Origin: Pedobacter panaciterrae
Lineage (GTDB): Bacteria; Bacteroidota; Bacteroidia; Sphingobacteriales; Sphingobacteriaceae
Assembly: GCF_013204795.1 (NCBI RefSeq)
Contig: NZ_JABMKW010000016.1
Location: 310,001 to 374,000 of the forward strand
DNA length: 64,000 nucleotides
Direction of reading: 5' to 3'
Below the pieces are notes generated by a model. That model was not told where the DNA came from and searched no databases. It saw only the letters and a program-made list of their open reading frames with translations. This document shows, piece after piece, positions 52,114-60,656 of the stretch; the stretch's first letter is position 1, and the number at the start of each line of letters is the position of its first letter. Both the position numbers and the translations under genes were made by a program.

Positions 52114-53280
52114 ATGCCTATATATCATACCTTAGGAACTATACCTGCTAAACGCCATACTGTTTTTCGTAAACCAGATGGTAAATTATATGCAGAAGAA
52201 TTAGTCTCTACTGAAGGGTTTTCAAGCCTATATTCACTCGTTTATCACTGCCATCCACCTACTATTGTAAAGTCATTAGGAGAACCATATTCTGTAGAGC
52301 CTAAGATTGCCCGTGAAAAACATTTACGCCATACCAGTTTAATCGGTTTTAATATCAAACCTGAAGATGATTATTTACAAAGTCGTAAACCAGTATTGGT
52401 AAACAGTGATTTACACATTTCTCTGGCCGCTCCAAGAAAATCAATGACCGATTATTTCTATAAGAATAGCCAGGCAGATGAGGTAATTTTTATACATGAA
52501 GGTACCGGCACCTTAAAAACAGGCTTTGGAAAGATCCGCTTTGAATATGGCGACTACCTGGTAGTGCCACGGGGAACCATTTATCAGATGGAATTTGATG
52601 ACGAAAAGAATCGTTTGTTTATTGTAGAAAGCTTTAGCCCTATCCGATCACCTAAGCGCTATCGTAATGAATATGGACAATTAATGGAACACTCCCCTTA
52701 TTGCGAGCGGGATATTAAGCGACCAACAGATCTGGAAACCATTGATGAATTTGGTGATTTTAAGGTGCTGATTAAAAAACAAGGACTAATGTATCCTTAT
52801 ATCTATGGAACCCACCCTTTTGATTTTATAGGATGGGATGGCTTTCATTACCCGTGGGCATTCTCTATTCATAACTTCGAACCAATTACTGGTCGTTTGC
52901 ATCAGCCACCGCCTGTTCATCAAACATTTGAAGGACACAATTTTGTTATCTGTTCTTTTGTGCCCCGCAAATACGATTACCATCCCCTTTCTATACCTGC
53001 TCCTTATAATCATAGTAATGTAGACAGTGATGAAGTACTTTATTATGTTGACGGAGATTTTATGAGTAGAAAGAGCGTAGTTAAAGGCCAGATTACTTTA
53101 CACCCGGGAGGTATTCCGCATGGCCCACATCCGGGTGCAGTTGAAAAGTCTATAGGCAAGGAAAGTACAGATGAGCTTGCAGTTATGATAGATCCTTTCA
53201 GACCATTAATGCTTACTGAAGATGCGGTTAATATTGAAGATGAAAGTTATCATAAAAGCTGGCAGGAAAATATCGAGTAA
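52114..53280 (+). CDS. hmgA: Homogentisate 1,2-dioxygenase
   Basis: 388 residues from the ATG at 52114 (MPIYHTLGTIPAKRH); an upstream in-frame TTG at 52063 lies in the inverted repeat and is rejected. The cupin-fold family signatures are YCERDIKRPTDLETIDEFGDF, the iron site region RLHQPPPVHQTFEGHNFVICSFVPRKYDYH, NVDSDEVLYYVDGDF and TLHPGGIPHGPHPG. It opens the homogentisate ring to maleylacetoacetate. No maleylacetoacetate isomerase is seen in the window. Confidence 0.95.
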   Translation: MPIYHTLGTIPAKRHTVFRKPDGKLYAEELVSTEGFSSLYSLVYHCHPPTIVKSLGEPYSVEPKIAREKHLRHTSLIGFNIKPEDDYLQSRKPVLVNSDLHISLAAPRKSMTDYFYKNSQADEVIFIHEGTGTLKTGFGKIRFEYGDYLVVPRGTIYQMEFDDEKNRLFIVESFSPIRSPKRYRNEYGQLMEHSPYCERDIKRPTDLETIDEFGDFKVLIKKQGLMYPYIYGTHPFDFIGWDGFHYPWAFSIHNFEPITGRLHQPPPVHQTFEGHNFVICSFVPRKYDYHPLSIPAPYNHSNVDSDEVLYYVDGDFMSRKSVVKGQITLHPGGIPHGPHPGAVEKSIGKESTDELAVMIDPFRPLMLTEDAVNIEDESYHKSWQENIE

Positions 53281-53404
53281 AAAATTCAGCTGTTGCTCGC
53301 TTCCTCAAAATCTTGAAGGGAAGATTTTGTATGTCAGTTCACAACACAGAATTTTTTAAGGAAAAAGAAGATAAAAACTAACTTATTATTCAAATAATAC
53401 TAAA

Positions 53405-54535
53405 ATGACTACACAAACATTTGCAGAAAAGATTGCCAAAGCGCAAGATTTTCTTCCTATAAATGGAACAGATTATATAGAGTTTTATGTAGGAAATGCC
53501 AAACAGGCTGCGCATTTTTATAAAACAGCATTTGGCTTCCAATCATTAGCATATGCAGGTCCGGAAACAGGGGTACGTGATCGGGCATCTTATGTACTGC
53601 AACAAGGAAAAATCAGATTGGTATTAACAACGGGGTTAAAATCTGACACCCAGATTTCTGAACATGTAAAAAAACATGGTGATGGAGTTAAAATATTAGC
53701 CTTATGGGTAGACGACGCTTACAGCGCTTTTGAAGAAACCACCAAAAGAGGCGCTAAACCGTATTTAGACCCGGTTACCAAAACTGATGAGTATGGAGAA
53801 GTACGCATGTCAGGTATTTATACCTATGGCGAAACGGTACATATGTTTATCGAGCGTAAAAACTATAATGGTTCCTTTTTACCGGGATATCGGGATTGGG
53901 AAAGTGATTACAACCCCGTTGATACGGGTTTGCTTTATATAGACCACTGTGTTGGCAATGTGGGCTGGAACCGAATGAATGAAACTGTTAAATGGTACGA
54001 AGATGTAATGGGTTTTGTAAACATTCTTTCGTTCGATGACAAACAGATCAACACAGAATATTCAGCCCTGATGAGCAAGGTGATGAGTAATGGGAATGGC
54101 TACTCTAAATTCCCGATCAATGAACCAGCAGAAGGCAAAAAGAAATCGCAGATCGAGGAATATCTGGAGTTTTATGAAGGCGAAGGGGTGCAACATATTG
54201 CTGTAGCAACTAAAGATATTTTAGCTACGGTAAAGGAATTAAAAGCTCGAGGGGTTGAGTTTTTAAGTGCACCCCCTGAAGCCTATTACAATATGATGCC
54301 AGAACGAGTTGGAGAAATTGATGAAGAAATAGTACAACTAAAAGAACTTGGAATTCTTGTAGATTGTGACGAGGAAGGCTATTTGCTCCAAATATTTACT
54401 AAACCGGTTGAGGATCGTCCGACTTTATTTTTTGAAATAATACAACGTAAAGGGGCCCAATCTTTTGGTGCAGGAAATTTCAAAGCACTGTTCGAGTCTC
54501 TGGAACGCGAACAAGAACTAAGAGGGAACTTATAA
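53405..54535 (+). CDS. hpd: 4-hydroxyphenylpyruvate dioxygenase
   Basis: A 376-residue two-domain vicinal-oxygen-chelate enzyme that turns 4-hydroxyphenylpyruvate into homogentisate. Iron ligands are visible in LLYIDHCVGNVG, GVQHIAVATKDI and the C-terminal TLFFEIIQRKG. It lies 124 nt after hmgA with a 16-bp AT palindrome (53384-53399) just before the ATG. Together with hmgA and FAH it gives the core tyrosine route; a tyrosine transaminase is not in the window. Confidence 0.95.
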   Translation: MTTQTFAEKIAKAQDFLPINGTDYIEFYVGNAKQAAHFYKTAFGFQSLAYAGPETGVRDRASYVLQQGKIRLVLTTGLKSDTQISEHVKKHGDGVKILALWVDDAYSAFEETTKRGAKPYLDPVTKTDEYGEVRMSGIYTYGETVHMFIERKNYNGSFLPGYRDWESDYNPVDTGLLYIDHCVGNVGWNRMNETVKWYEDVMGFVNILSFDDKQINTEYSALMSKVMSNGNGYSKFPINEPAEGKKKSQIEEYLEFYEGEGVQHIAVATKDILATVKELKARGVEFLSAPPEAYYNMMPERVGEIDEEIVQLKELGILVDCDEEGYLLQIFTKPVEDRPTLFFEIIQRKGAQSFGAGNFKALFESLEREQELRGNL

Positions 54536-54576
54536 AAAAAATAGTTACTTTCGGGGTTCAAGGCTATAATGTGCAA

Positions 54577-55497
54577 ATGGAGATTAATAGAGTTAACAAG
54601 ATAATGCTGTTTTGTATACATTTCAAAGCAGCATTTAAATTATTTCAAAAAAACGATCCATTACGTTTAGCTGGGGCCACCGCTTTTTTTGCAAATTTTG
54701 CACTACCTCCTATCCTGATTATATTAATTAGACTTTTTGGGTACTTTATTGACAGAAAAATACTCGCTTCAAGAATGTTCGAGCGTCTGGCCAGTATTTT
54801 GGATGATACCAGTACAGGGCAAATCAGACAGACCTTAAGAAATATAAGAGGAATTGATCATAAATGGTATGCAACTTTACTCAGCTTTATTTTCTTCTTA
54901 TTTGTAGCCACTACACTGTTCACCGTTATTAAAAATTCTATGGACCAAATCTGGTCTATTGCAAATAAAGAACATGCAGGGTTTATGTTTAAAATGAAGT
55001 TAAGGGCACGCTCAATGATAATCATTTTACTGGCCGGACTGTTATTTACGATGGGTTTTATAACCGATAGCATTCAGGCATTTATTGGTTCGTACATAAA
55101 CACGGCCGCTCCTACTTTTGGAAAAATATTTCTTTCAATGTTAAATCAGCTTTTATTTATAGCCATTGTAATGATCTGGTTTACAGTACTGTTTAAATTT
55201 TTAACTAATGGCCGGCCAACCTGGAAAGCTGCACTAAAGGGCGGTTTGTTAACAGCGGTATTATTCACAATAGGTAAATATATACTAAGAATAATGCTTC
55301 CGCTCAGTGGAATAGGCAACATTTATGGTACTTCTGGTTCTATTGTTCTAATTATGTTGTTTGTATTTTATTCTTCTTTTATATTCTATTTTGGGGCTTG
55401 TTACATTAAGGTACTAAGTGATTCCAAAGAAACCCCTATACGCCCGATAAAAGGGGCGTTTGAATATGAAATAAAAGAAGTGTTAAAAAACACTTAG
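54577..55497 (+). CDS. YihY/BrkB-family membrane protein
   Basis: About 306 residues, six membrane helices. The N-terminal FQKNDPLRLAGATAFFANFALPPILIILIRLFG and the C-terminal LSGIGNIYGTSGSIVLIMLFVFYSSFIFYFGACYIKVL are typical of YihY (formerly mis-called RNase BN). Function is uncertain; roles in envelope or efflux have been proposed. I take the ATG at 54577; a GTG six bases earlier is possible. The last 4 nt overlap the stop of the opposite small gene. Confidence 0.88.
   Translation: MEINRVNKIMLFCIHFKAAFKLFQKNDPLRLAGATAFFANFALPPILIILIRLFGYFIDRKILASRMFERLASILDDTSTGQIRQTLRNIRGIDHKWYATLLSFIFFLFVATTLFTVIKNSMDQIWSIANKEHAGFMFKMKLRARSMIIILLAGLLFTMGFITDSIQAFIGSYINTAAPTFGKIFLSMLNQLLFIAIVMIWFTVLFKFLTNGRPTWKAALKGGLLTAVLFTIGKYILRIMLPLSGIGNIYGTSGSIVLIMLFVFYSSFIFYFGACYIKVLSDSKETPIRPIKGAFEYEIKEVLKNT
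55478..55495 (-). terminator. Terminator embedded in the yihY-like coding end
   Basis: AAGTGTT (55478-55484) and AACACTT (55489-55495) form a 7-bp stem. On the minus strand it is followed by CTTTTATTTC, so it would end the small gene at 55494-55775 while lying inside the opposing coding sequence. Confidence 0.6.
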
Positions 55498-55775
55498 CAT
55501 ACCTGTGGTTTGGAAATCTGCTCAAACCCATGCATTTCAAATACTGCCAGCTTACTTAATAAATTGTAATGTAAAGTACCAAAGAAGTTAACAATCCCAT
55601 CTTTGTTTTTACCTTCAATACAAATGTTTTCTTTAACAATCTCCTGGTGTTCTAATTTATGATCAGCAAGAAGGACATCTTCATCCTGAATTTTCACATC
55701 ATTTGCCTCGATTGAGAACTGATTTAGCAGCTTAGAGAAGCTTTGACCGTTTAGCAATAGTTCTTTGATATTCAT
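55494..55775 (-). CDS. Small acidic protein, unknown
   Basis: 93 residues from the ATG at 55775 (MNIKELLLNG). It is acidic with a regular hydrophobic pattern, no signal and no membrane helix, and ends HGFEQISKPQVC. No recognised family. It lies between a beta-barrel gene upstream (own terminator) and YihY on the other strand, with which it shares a 4-base stop overlap. Confidence 0.6.
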   Translation of the reverse strand: MNIKELLLNGQSFSKLLNQFSIEANDVKIQDEDVLLADHKLEHQEIVKENICIEGKNKDGIVNFFGTLHYNLLSKLAVFEMHGFEQISKPQVC

Positions 55776-55829
55776 GATCAATTTGATTTAAGTAGGGACG
55801 GAAGCATCATCAATTTTAAAGCCAAAAAG

Positions 55830-55858
55830 AAAGGGTAAATGATTTACATTTACCCTTT
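55830..55858 (-). terminator. Terminator of the beta-barrel gene at 55886
   Basis: A 12-bp perfect stem AAAGGGTAAATG (55830-55841)/CATTTACCCTTT (55847-55858) with a 5-nt loop; on the minus strand CTTTTTGG follows. Confidence 0.75.
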
Positions 55859-55885
55859 ATACAAAATGTGGAAAACTTTTATTTA

Positions 55886-56473
55886 CTAGAACAACCTGTA
55901 AGCCAGTCCGAAAGTAAAAAGGCTCAGTTTGGTATCGTTATAGCCATCTTTTCCGATTTTAGAAAGTCCGGCTTCGTATCTTAGATCAAGACCTAAATTA
56001 CCAATATCGACACCTGCGCCAAATTGCCAGGCGAAATTCTGTCCTTTAAAATTACCTTTAAATACGCTTCCTGCAGCTTGTCCAAATGACTGTTCATCGT
56101 CCAAAATAAAGGAAACTACGGGGCCTGTATTTAACCTTAGGCCAACACCAGCTGCGCCAAGTTTTGTACCTACCAATATAGGTACATCTAAACTGGTAAA
56201 CTTAACTTTATTTTCTTCACCTGAACTCGCTTTTAATGTGGTGTTTTTACCACTCAAATAAAGCTCTGGCTGCAAATGAATACCTGCTGCACCGATGCGG
56301 GTCCATATACCAGCATAGTAACCAGCCCTATTGTCGCTGCTAAATGTATTTTCTGTACTTAATTTTGAAAGGTTTGCTCCGGCCTTTAACCCCATTTGGA
56401 AGCTAGGCAACACCTGACTAAAAGCAACCAGATTAAAGCAAACAAATAATGCTGATAAGATTAATTTTTTCAT
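55886..56473 (-). CDS. Outer-membrane beta-barrel (PorT-like) protein
   Basis: A 195-residue exported barrel: signal MKKLILSALFVCFNLVAFSQ, then strands including QMGLKAGANLSKLSTENTFS, IGAAGIHLQPELYLSGKN and WQFGAGVDIGNLGLDLRYE, ending LAYRLF. This is the PorT/opacity-type small barrel common in Bacteroidota. It does not closely resemble the 23-25 kb pair. Function unknown. Single-gene unit with its own terminator. Confidence 0.8.
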   Translation of the reverse strand: MKKLILSALFVCFNLVAFSQVLPSFQMGLKAGANLSKLSTENTFSSDNRAGYYAGIWTRIGAAGIHLQPELYLSGKNTTLKASSGEENKVKFTSLDVPILVGTKLGAAGVGLRLNTGPVVSFILDDEQSFGQAAGSVFKGNFKGQNFAWQFGAGVDIGNLGLDLRYEAGLSKIGKDGYNDTKLSLFTFGLAYRLF

Positions 56474-56629
56474 ATTAGAATGATTAGTATTTTATTAATT
56501 AAACGACTATTACTATGTAAAACTAAGAATATTTTTAATTTGTATCTAAAATACGTAGTTTTATCTTAAAAGATCAACACAATATCATTGTTGTCCTCTT
56601 ATCCCTCATTATTATTACCCTACTGTTTA

Positions 56630-58399
56630 ATGGATTTTACATTTAATTTATACTCGATTGTTCTAATTTTATTTGGCACAGCTACTCTCCTGCTATCTTA
56701 TTATATCTATAGAAAAGAAGGAGGAGCCGTTCGCTTTTTTGGCATTATGATGTTCTCAAGTGCCATATGGTCATTTGCGTATGGCTTTGAGTTAGCAAGC
56801 ACCACAATTGAACAAGCAAAACTTTGGATAAGTATTGAGTATATAGGTATCTCTCTGCTTCCATTATCCTGGCTTCTATTCTGTTTAAAACTATCAGGAA
56901 AGGATCATTGGTACCAGAATAAAATAAATATGTTTATTCTAATTGCCACAGCAGTTATTCCCACATTATTGGTTTGGACAAATGATTATCACCATTTACA
57001 TTTTAAAAGTTACCATATGGACACTACAGGGGATTTTCCAATGGTTGCTCTTGAAATGGGGCCATCATTTTGGATATTCACTTTATATTTCTATCTGTTA
57101 TTGGCTACTGGAAGCTACTTATTAATCATCACGTTTCGCAAATCAGACCCTATTTACAAAAGTCAAAATTATAGTATAATAATAGCTGCATTTATACCCT
57201 GGATAACAAATATCACCTATTTTTTGGGGTTCAGACCTTTAGGTCAACTCGATATTACCCCTTTTGCTTTTATTATTACAGTATTTTTAATCAGCATAGC
57301 CATCTATCGTTTTAAGCTCTTCGATATTTTACCTGTTGCAAGGGAAAAAGTATTAGAACTAATGCAAGATGGTTTCGTTATACTGGATAGCAAAAACAGG
57401 GTAATTGATTATAACTCTTCTTTTAGAAGATACTTATCAGATATTAAGAAAAGTAAAATAATAGGAACTCAGATTGAAGCACTTTTTCCCGACCACAAAA
57501 AGCTTGCTGCATTGATTAAAGAAAGACAATCGGGGAAAATCGAATTAAAAATAGAAAACCATAACGGATCATTTGAACTGGAAGCAGAAATCAGAACTTT
57601 AAATGAAAATCAGCTTAAATTAAACAGCGAGGCGGTCATTATAAAACTACAGGACCTTACTACGTTAAGAAAGGAAGCGCTACGTTCTAAATCACAGACA
57701 ACAGAACTTCAACAGCTTAATCAACTTAAAGACAGGGTATTTTCCATAATCGCTCATGATTTACGAGGGCCTTTGGTTAACCTTGGAGAAATCCTTAAAA
57801 TGACCTCAGACGATGTAATTACTATTGAAGAATTCAAAACACTGTCGCCCACTTTAAGCAGAGACATTTCATATACCACAGAACTTTTAGATAATATTTT
57901 GCATTGGTCTAGAAGCCAATTAAAAGGTTATGGAATCGATCGGGACTTCTTTGATCTGAAAAATATCCTGGTCAATGAAATCAACTATCACTTACCAGCG
58001 GCAGAGGCAAAAAATATTCGAATAATACAAGATGTTTTTCCAGGTGAGATGGTTTATGCTGATAGACTGATGATACAGATTGTAGTTAGAAACATATTAA
58101 ACAACGCCATTAAGTTTTGTAATGAAAATTGTGAAATACATATAACAGCTGTATACAAAAATGGCTTTATTGAACTTCGTATCGAGGACAACGGCGTTGG
58201 AATGTCAGAGATTGCACTCCAAAAAATACATAATGGAGATAACATATCCACAAGGGGTACAATGAATGAGAAAGGCACAGGATTAGGCCTGGTGATATGC
58301 AAAGAGTTTATGGAGAAAAATGATGGCAAACTTATAGTCAGAAGTGAACTGGGTAAAGGCTCTTCTTTTTGCATATACCTACCGGTAGATCTAAAGTAA
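56630..58399 (+). CDS. Orphan 7TM sensor histidine kinase
   Basis: 589 residues from the ATG at 56630 (MDFTFNLYS); a TTG 14 codons upstream is unlikely. Seven N-terminal membrane helices (about 5-230, his-kinase 7TM type: EGGAVRFFGIMMFSSAIWSFAYGFEL), a PAS-like domain (about 240-345), HisKA with the phospho-acceptor His376 in IIAHDLRGPL, and a HATPase with N box NNAIKF, DNGVGM and GTGLGLVICKEF. No response regulator is adjacent. The 7TM input usually senses a small ligand or membrane state. Confidence 0.92.
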   Translation: MDFTFNLYSIVLILFGTATLLLSYYIYRKEGGAVRFFGIMMFSSAIWSFAYGFELASTTIEQAKLWISIEYIGISLLPLSWLLFCLKLSGKDHWYQNKINMFILIATAVIPTLLVWTNDYHHLHFKSYHMDTTGDFPMVALEMGPSFWIFTLYFYLLLATGSYLLIITFRKSDPIYKSQNYSIIIAAFIPWITNITYFLGFRPLGQLDITPFAFIITVFLISIAIYRFKLFDILPVAREKVLELMQDGFVILDSKNRVIDYNSSFRRYLSDIKKSKIIGTQIEALFPDHKKLAALIKERQSGKIELKIENHNGSFELEAEIRTLNENQLKLNSEAVIIKLQDLTTLRKEALRSKSQTTELQQLNQLKDRVFSIIAHDLRGPLVNLGEILKMTSDDVITIEEFKTLSPTLSRDISYTTELLDNILHWSRSQLKGYGIDRDFFDLKNILVNEINYHLPAAEAKNIRIIQDVFPGEMVYADRLMIQIVVRNILNNAIKFCNENCEIHITAVYKNGFIELRIEDNGVGMSEIALQKIHNGDNISTRGTMNEKGTGLGLVICKEFMEKNDGKLIVRSELGKGSSFCIYLPVDLK

Positions 58400-58423
58400 A
58401 ATGCCCGCAAGTTGCGGGCATTT
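58399..58423. terminator. Bidirectional terminator after the histidine kinase
   Basis: ATGCCCGC (58401-58408) with GCGGGCAT (58414-58421), flanked by A and T runs, begins at the last base of the kinase stop codon. It serves the kinase and possibly the small gene facing it. Confidence 0.8.
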
Positions 58424-58439
58424 CATTGCGTTTAGACTT

Positions 58440-58739
58440 TTATTTACCTGTGGCGTCGTTTATAGCTTGCTGTTCTTTTAAGGCATCAACATTGTTTTTG
58501 TTACCAAAGTTTTGAGTTTTATCTGCAAAATAGTCTAGTATGCCAACAATCGTGTCCAAATTATCTGAAACTCTTTGATGCATATCAGGCAAATCCTTCT
58601 CTAACCTTTTATCTCCAAGCTCTATATTATCAACTTCAATTTTCCCTATTTTTTGAATTATTGCTTGTTGTGAGTGCTGTAAGTCTTCTAATTCTCTTAC
58701 GATTTTCTGCATCAATTCAAACTTCTTTAAAGTATCCAT
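58440..58739 (-). CDS. Small helical/coiled-coil protein, unknown
   Basis: 99 residues, no signal, strongly helical with heptad-like hydrophobics (KKFELMQKIVRELEDLQ, HQRVSDNLDTIVGILDYFA). I do not recognise the family. It lies between the kinase terminator and a divergent TPR gene. Convergent with the kinase; cytosolic by appearance. Confidence 0.6.
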   Translation of the reverse strand: MDTLKKFELMQKIVRELEDLQHSQQAIIQKIGKIEVDNIELGDKRLEKDLPDMHQRVSDNLDTIVGILDYFADKTQNFGNKNNVDALKEQQAINDATGK

Positions 58740-58920
58740 ATTCGTATTTTAATTAAGATTAATATTCATTTTATATTATAATTCAACCAATTACCCTGCC
58801 AATATGTTTTGATTTTTTATAATGAGATCATCCGGGCATCGTTATATACATAAAAAAATAGAGACAAAACTTGCAATACCAATAAATAACTAATACTTTA
58901 GTTGTTTAAATATTACCCGT

Positions 58921-60066
58921 ATGAAAAGAGCACTTCTTGTATTTTTTGCAGTCATTTCTTGCCAGATTACTTACGGACAGAGTAAAGCTGTCCTTGATAA
59001 TGAGAAACTGCTGGAATTTTATCAAACACAAAAATATATCGATGCAGCTCAATATTTAAAAAGCATTTATGCTGAGGATACTCAGGATGAAAAAGAAATA
59101 TCGCAACTTGCTTATGCCAATATGATGGCAGGCAAACTTCCGGAAGCAGAAAAAAATTATTTAAAGCTCCACGATAAACAACCTCAGAACTTACCAGTAT
59201 TGTTTAGCCTTGCAAATATCAACCTTAGAAGAGGAAACGATGAAAAGGCCAAGGCATATTACATGGATATCCTTAAAATCGATAGCACAAATTTTACTGT
59301 ATATAAGCAATTAGCCAATTTGAATAAGGGAGAAATGAACCTGGCTAAAATAGGTTATCTTAAAAAAGCGAATGAAATAAATCCTATTGATCCGGATGTG
59401 GTATTTGATTTATGCGAGCTCTATTTTAAAATGAACTTTTTTGACAAGGCAAGCAATATATTACAACCGGCCTTAGATGCAGATAGCACAAATCTGCAAC
59501 TGCTCAAAATGAAAATGCCTATTAGTATGGCGAATAAAAAATATGATGAAGCTATCAAAACCGGAGAGAAATTATTAAGTTATGGTGATAGCTCGACCTT
59601 TGTCCTCAATAATCTGGGAAAATCTTATTTTTTCATTCTTGATTACAAAAATGCATTAAAGAATTTTTTAGTAATAGAAAGTAAGTCGATGGATAGCGAA
59701 GCATTATATTATTCCATTGGACTTAGCTACAGAGGATTAAAAGATTATAAAAATGCTATTCCTTACCTCGAAAAAGCAATACAAGAAGGAATATCAACCA
59801 AAATTGCCAGCTATTATGGCTTACTTGGAGATTCATTTGAAGGTGTAAACAAGAATACTGAAGCAAATGCAGCGTACAAAAAAGGCCTCCAATTCGAAAA
59901 CAATGGAAGCCTGTTGTATAATATTGCTCTTGTCTACGAAACAAAGCTTAACGACAAGAAGAATGCAATTGACTATTATGAGCAATACTTAAAGACAATC
60001 AACCCTAAAGAGCAAACAAAGCTGATCGGATTTATTAAAAACAAGATTGCCGAATTAAAAAGATAA
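58921..60066 (+). CDS. TPR-repeat protein, exported
   Basis: A 381-residue protein with a signal (MKRALLVFFAVISCQITYGQ) and tandem tetratricopeptide repeats from about residue 30 to 370, for example NEKLLEFYQTQKYIDAAQYL, LPVLFSLANINLRRGNDEKA, and KNAIPYLEKAIQEG. A scaffold for protein interaction, probably periplasmic. The stop (60064-60066) directly abuts the stop of the opposite riboflavin synthase gene, leaving no intergenic base. Confidence 0.88.
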   Translation: MKRALLVFFAVISCQITYGQSKAVLDNEKLLEFYQTQKYIDAAQYLKSIYAEDTQDEKEISQLAYANMMAGKLPEAEKNYLKLHDKQPQNLPVLFSLANINLRRGNDEKAKAYYMDILKIDSTNFTVYKQLANLNKGEMNLAKIGYLKKANEINPIDPDVVFDLCELYFKMNFFDKASNILQPALDADSTNLQLLKMKMPISMANKKYDEAIKTGEKLLSYGDSSTFVLNNLGKSYFFILDYKNALKNFLVIESKSMDSEALYYSIGLSYRGLKDYKNAIPYLEKAIQEGISTKIASYYGLLGDSFEGVNKNTEANAAYKKGLQFENNGSLLYNIALVYETKLNDKKNAIDYYEQYLKTINPKEQTKLIGFIKNKIAELKR

Positions 60067-60651
60067 CTACCTGTTTATTAGTCTGGCAACGTATTTACCT
60101 ATAATATCAAACTCAAGGTTTACTGTGCTACCTACATTAACCTCATGTAAATTAGTGTGTTCAAAGGTGTAAGGTATTATGAATACAGAGAATTCATCAA
60201 TATCTGAATTTACTACTGTTAAACTGATACCATTAACTGACACAGATCCTTTTTCTACGGTAACATTCCCACTATTAGCATCATACTTAAACCTGTACTC
60301 CCAGCTCCCGTCAAGCTCAGCTCTCTTAATGCATACTGCTGTTTGATCTACGTGGCCTTGAACAATATGCCCGTCCAATCGTCCATTCATTAACATGCAG
60401 CGCTCCAGATTTACTTTATTACCTATCCTTAACTCATTGAGATTGCTTTTCTGCAGCGTCTCTTCTATTGCCGTAACCGTATGAGTATTTTCTGACAACG
60501 CTACCACAGTTAAGCACACCCCGTTATGCGAAACACTTTGATCTATCTTTAGCTCATTACTTAAATTCGATTGTACGATATAATGTTTGTTTGTACCTTC
60601 CGACATTATATCTGTAACCTCCCCAAGTGTTTCTATTATTCCTGTAAACAT
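60067..60651 (-). CDS. ribE: Riboflavin synthase, alpha subunit
   Basis: A 194-residue enzyme with the two lumazine-binding repeats: MFTGIIETLGEV and NGVCLTVVALSE in the first, DGHIVQGHVDQTA and VNGISLTVVNSD in the second. It dismutates 6,7-dimethyl-8-ribityllumazine to riboflavin. Homotrimer, cytosolic. It lies 5 nt downstream of accC and is cotranscribed with it. Normal length. Confidence 0.96.
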   Translation of the reverse strand: MFTGIIETLGEVTDIMSEGTNKHYIVQSNLSNELKIDQSVSHNGVCLTVVALSENTHTVTAIEETLQKSNLNELRIGNKVNLERCMLMNGRLDGHIVQGHVDQTAVCIKRAELDGSWEYRFKYDANSGNVTVEKGSVSVNGISLTVVNSDIDEFSVFIIPYTFEHTNLHEVNVGSTVNLEFDIIGKYVARLINR

Positions 60652-60656
60652 ATTTA

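Noticed and set aside
53384..53399. AT-only palindrome before hpd as an operator
   Set aside because: TATTATT-N2-AATAATA is expected often in AT-rich gaps; too weak alone.
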